The notes beneath the pieces are model-generated. The model saw nothing but the letters and a program-made list of their open reading frames with translations, did not search any database and had not been told where the DNA came from. 64,000 nt of DNA from Aphrocallistes beatrix (Eukaryota > Porifera > Hexactinellida > Sceptrulophora > Aphrocallistidae): NCBI GenBank assembly GCA_963281255.1, contig OY725492.1:434001-498000 (forward strand), read 5' to 3'. Each line of letters begins with the position of its first letter. Positions within the stretch are counted from its first letter, which is position 1. The translations under genes and the position numbers were made by a program. This document shows, in pieces, positions 63,989-64,000 of this stretch.

Positions 63989-64000
63989 CTGAAACAAGGA

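Overview
The window is eukaryotic and almost certainly metazoan. Genes are split by GT-AG introns, the DNA is AT-rich, and dozens of short inverted-repeat (MITE) transposons fill introns and spacers. A ciliary axoneme gene (CFAP43 family), a receptor tyrosine kinase with SRCR-like ectodomain, an NHL-repeat protein without RING or B-box, calcineurin A and a voltage-gated proton channel together suggest an early-branching animal such as a sponge. The species is an inference; nothing in the sequence proves it.

Left part (1-16.5 kb, all plus strand). Compact housekeeping genes follow each other: peroxiredoxin-5 (5' end cut by the window), calmodulin-lysine methyltransferase (CAMKMT), COX6A, ATP synthase subunit g, condensin-II subunit H2 (NCAPH2), NADP isocitrate dehydrogenase (IDH1 type, ending in SKL), SAP18 with an unusual RD/RE-rich N-terminus, a COX6C-like protein, and an 11-exon calcineurin A gene. 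Five or six of these act in mitochondria or redox metabolism. MITEs with clear target-site duplications lie in nearly every spacer and in many introns.

Right part (17.3-62 kb, minus strand). Eleven exons whose phases join correctly encode the C-terminal ~1,166 residues of one CFAP43-like protein, running from 61988 down to 17274. Other genes sit inside its introns: an SRCR-type receptor tyrosine kinase (minus) and an NHL-repeat protein (plus) in a 5.8 kb intron, and a tandem array of nine copies of an unrecognised seven-transmembrane (7TM) protein family in a single 28.8 kb intron. A Hv1-like proton channel lies at the right edge, possibly also nested, because the N-terminal CFAP43 exons are not in the window.

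The 7TM array is the most interesting system. Five copies are intact (375-377 codons, no introns). Two (46667-47803 and 52689-53822) are full length with one nonsense codon each. One (35757) has lost its N-terminus to a 35-bp hairpin inversion. One (38416) is a C-terminal fragment. Predicted cytoplasmic loops and central helices are nearly identical between copies, while the predicted extracellular loops differ, each with a conserved cysteine. Most copies carry a shared palindromic motif about 130-260 bp upstream, centred on TTATGTAA in the clearest cases. Old hAT MITEs duplicated with the genes, and younger insertions with empty sister sites, allow the duplication history to be read. The pattern suggests a locally expanding receptor family; its ligand, signalling and homologues are unknown.
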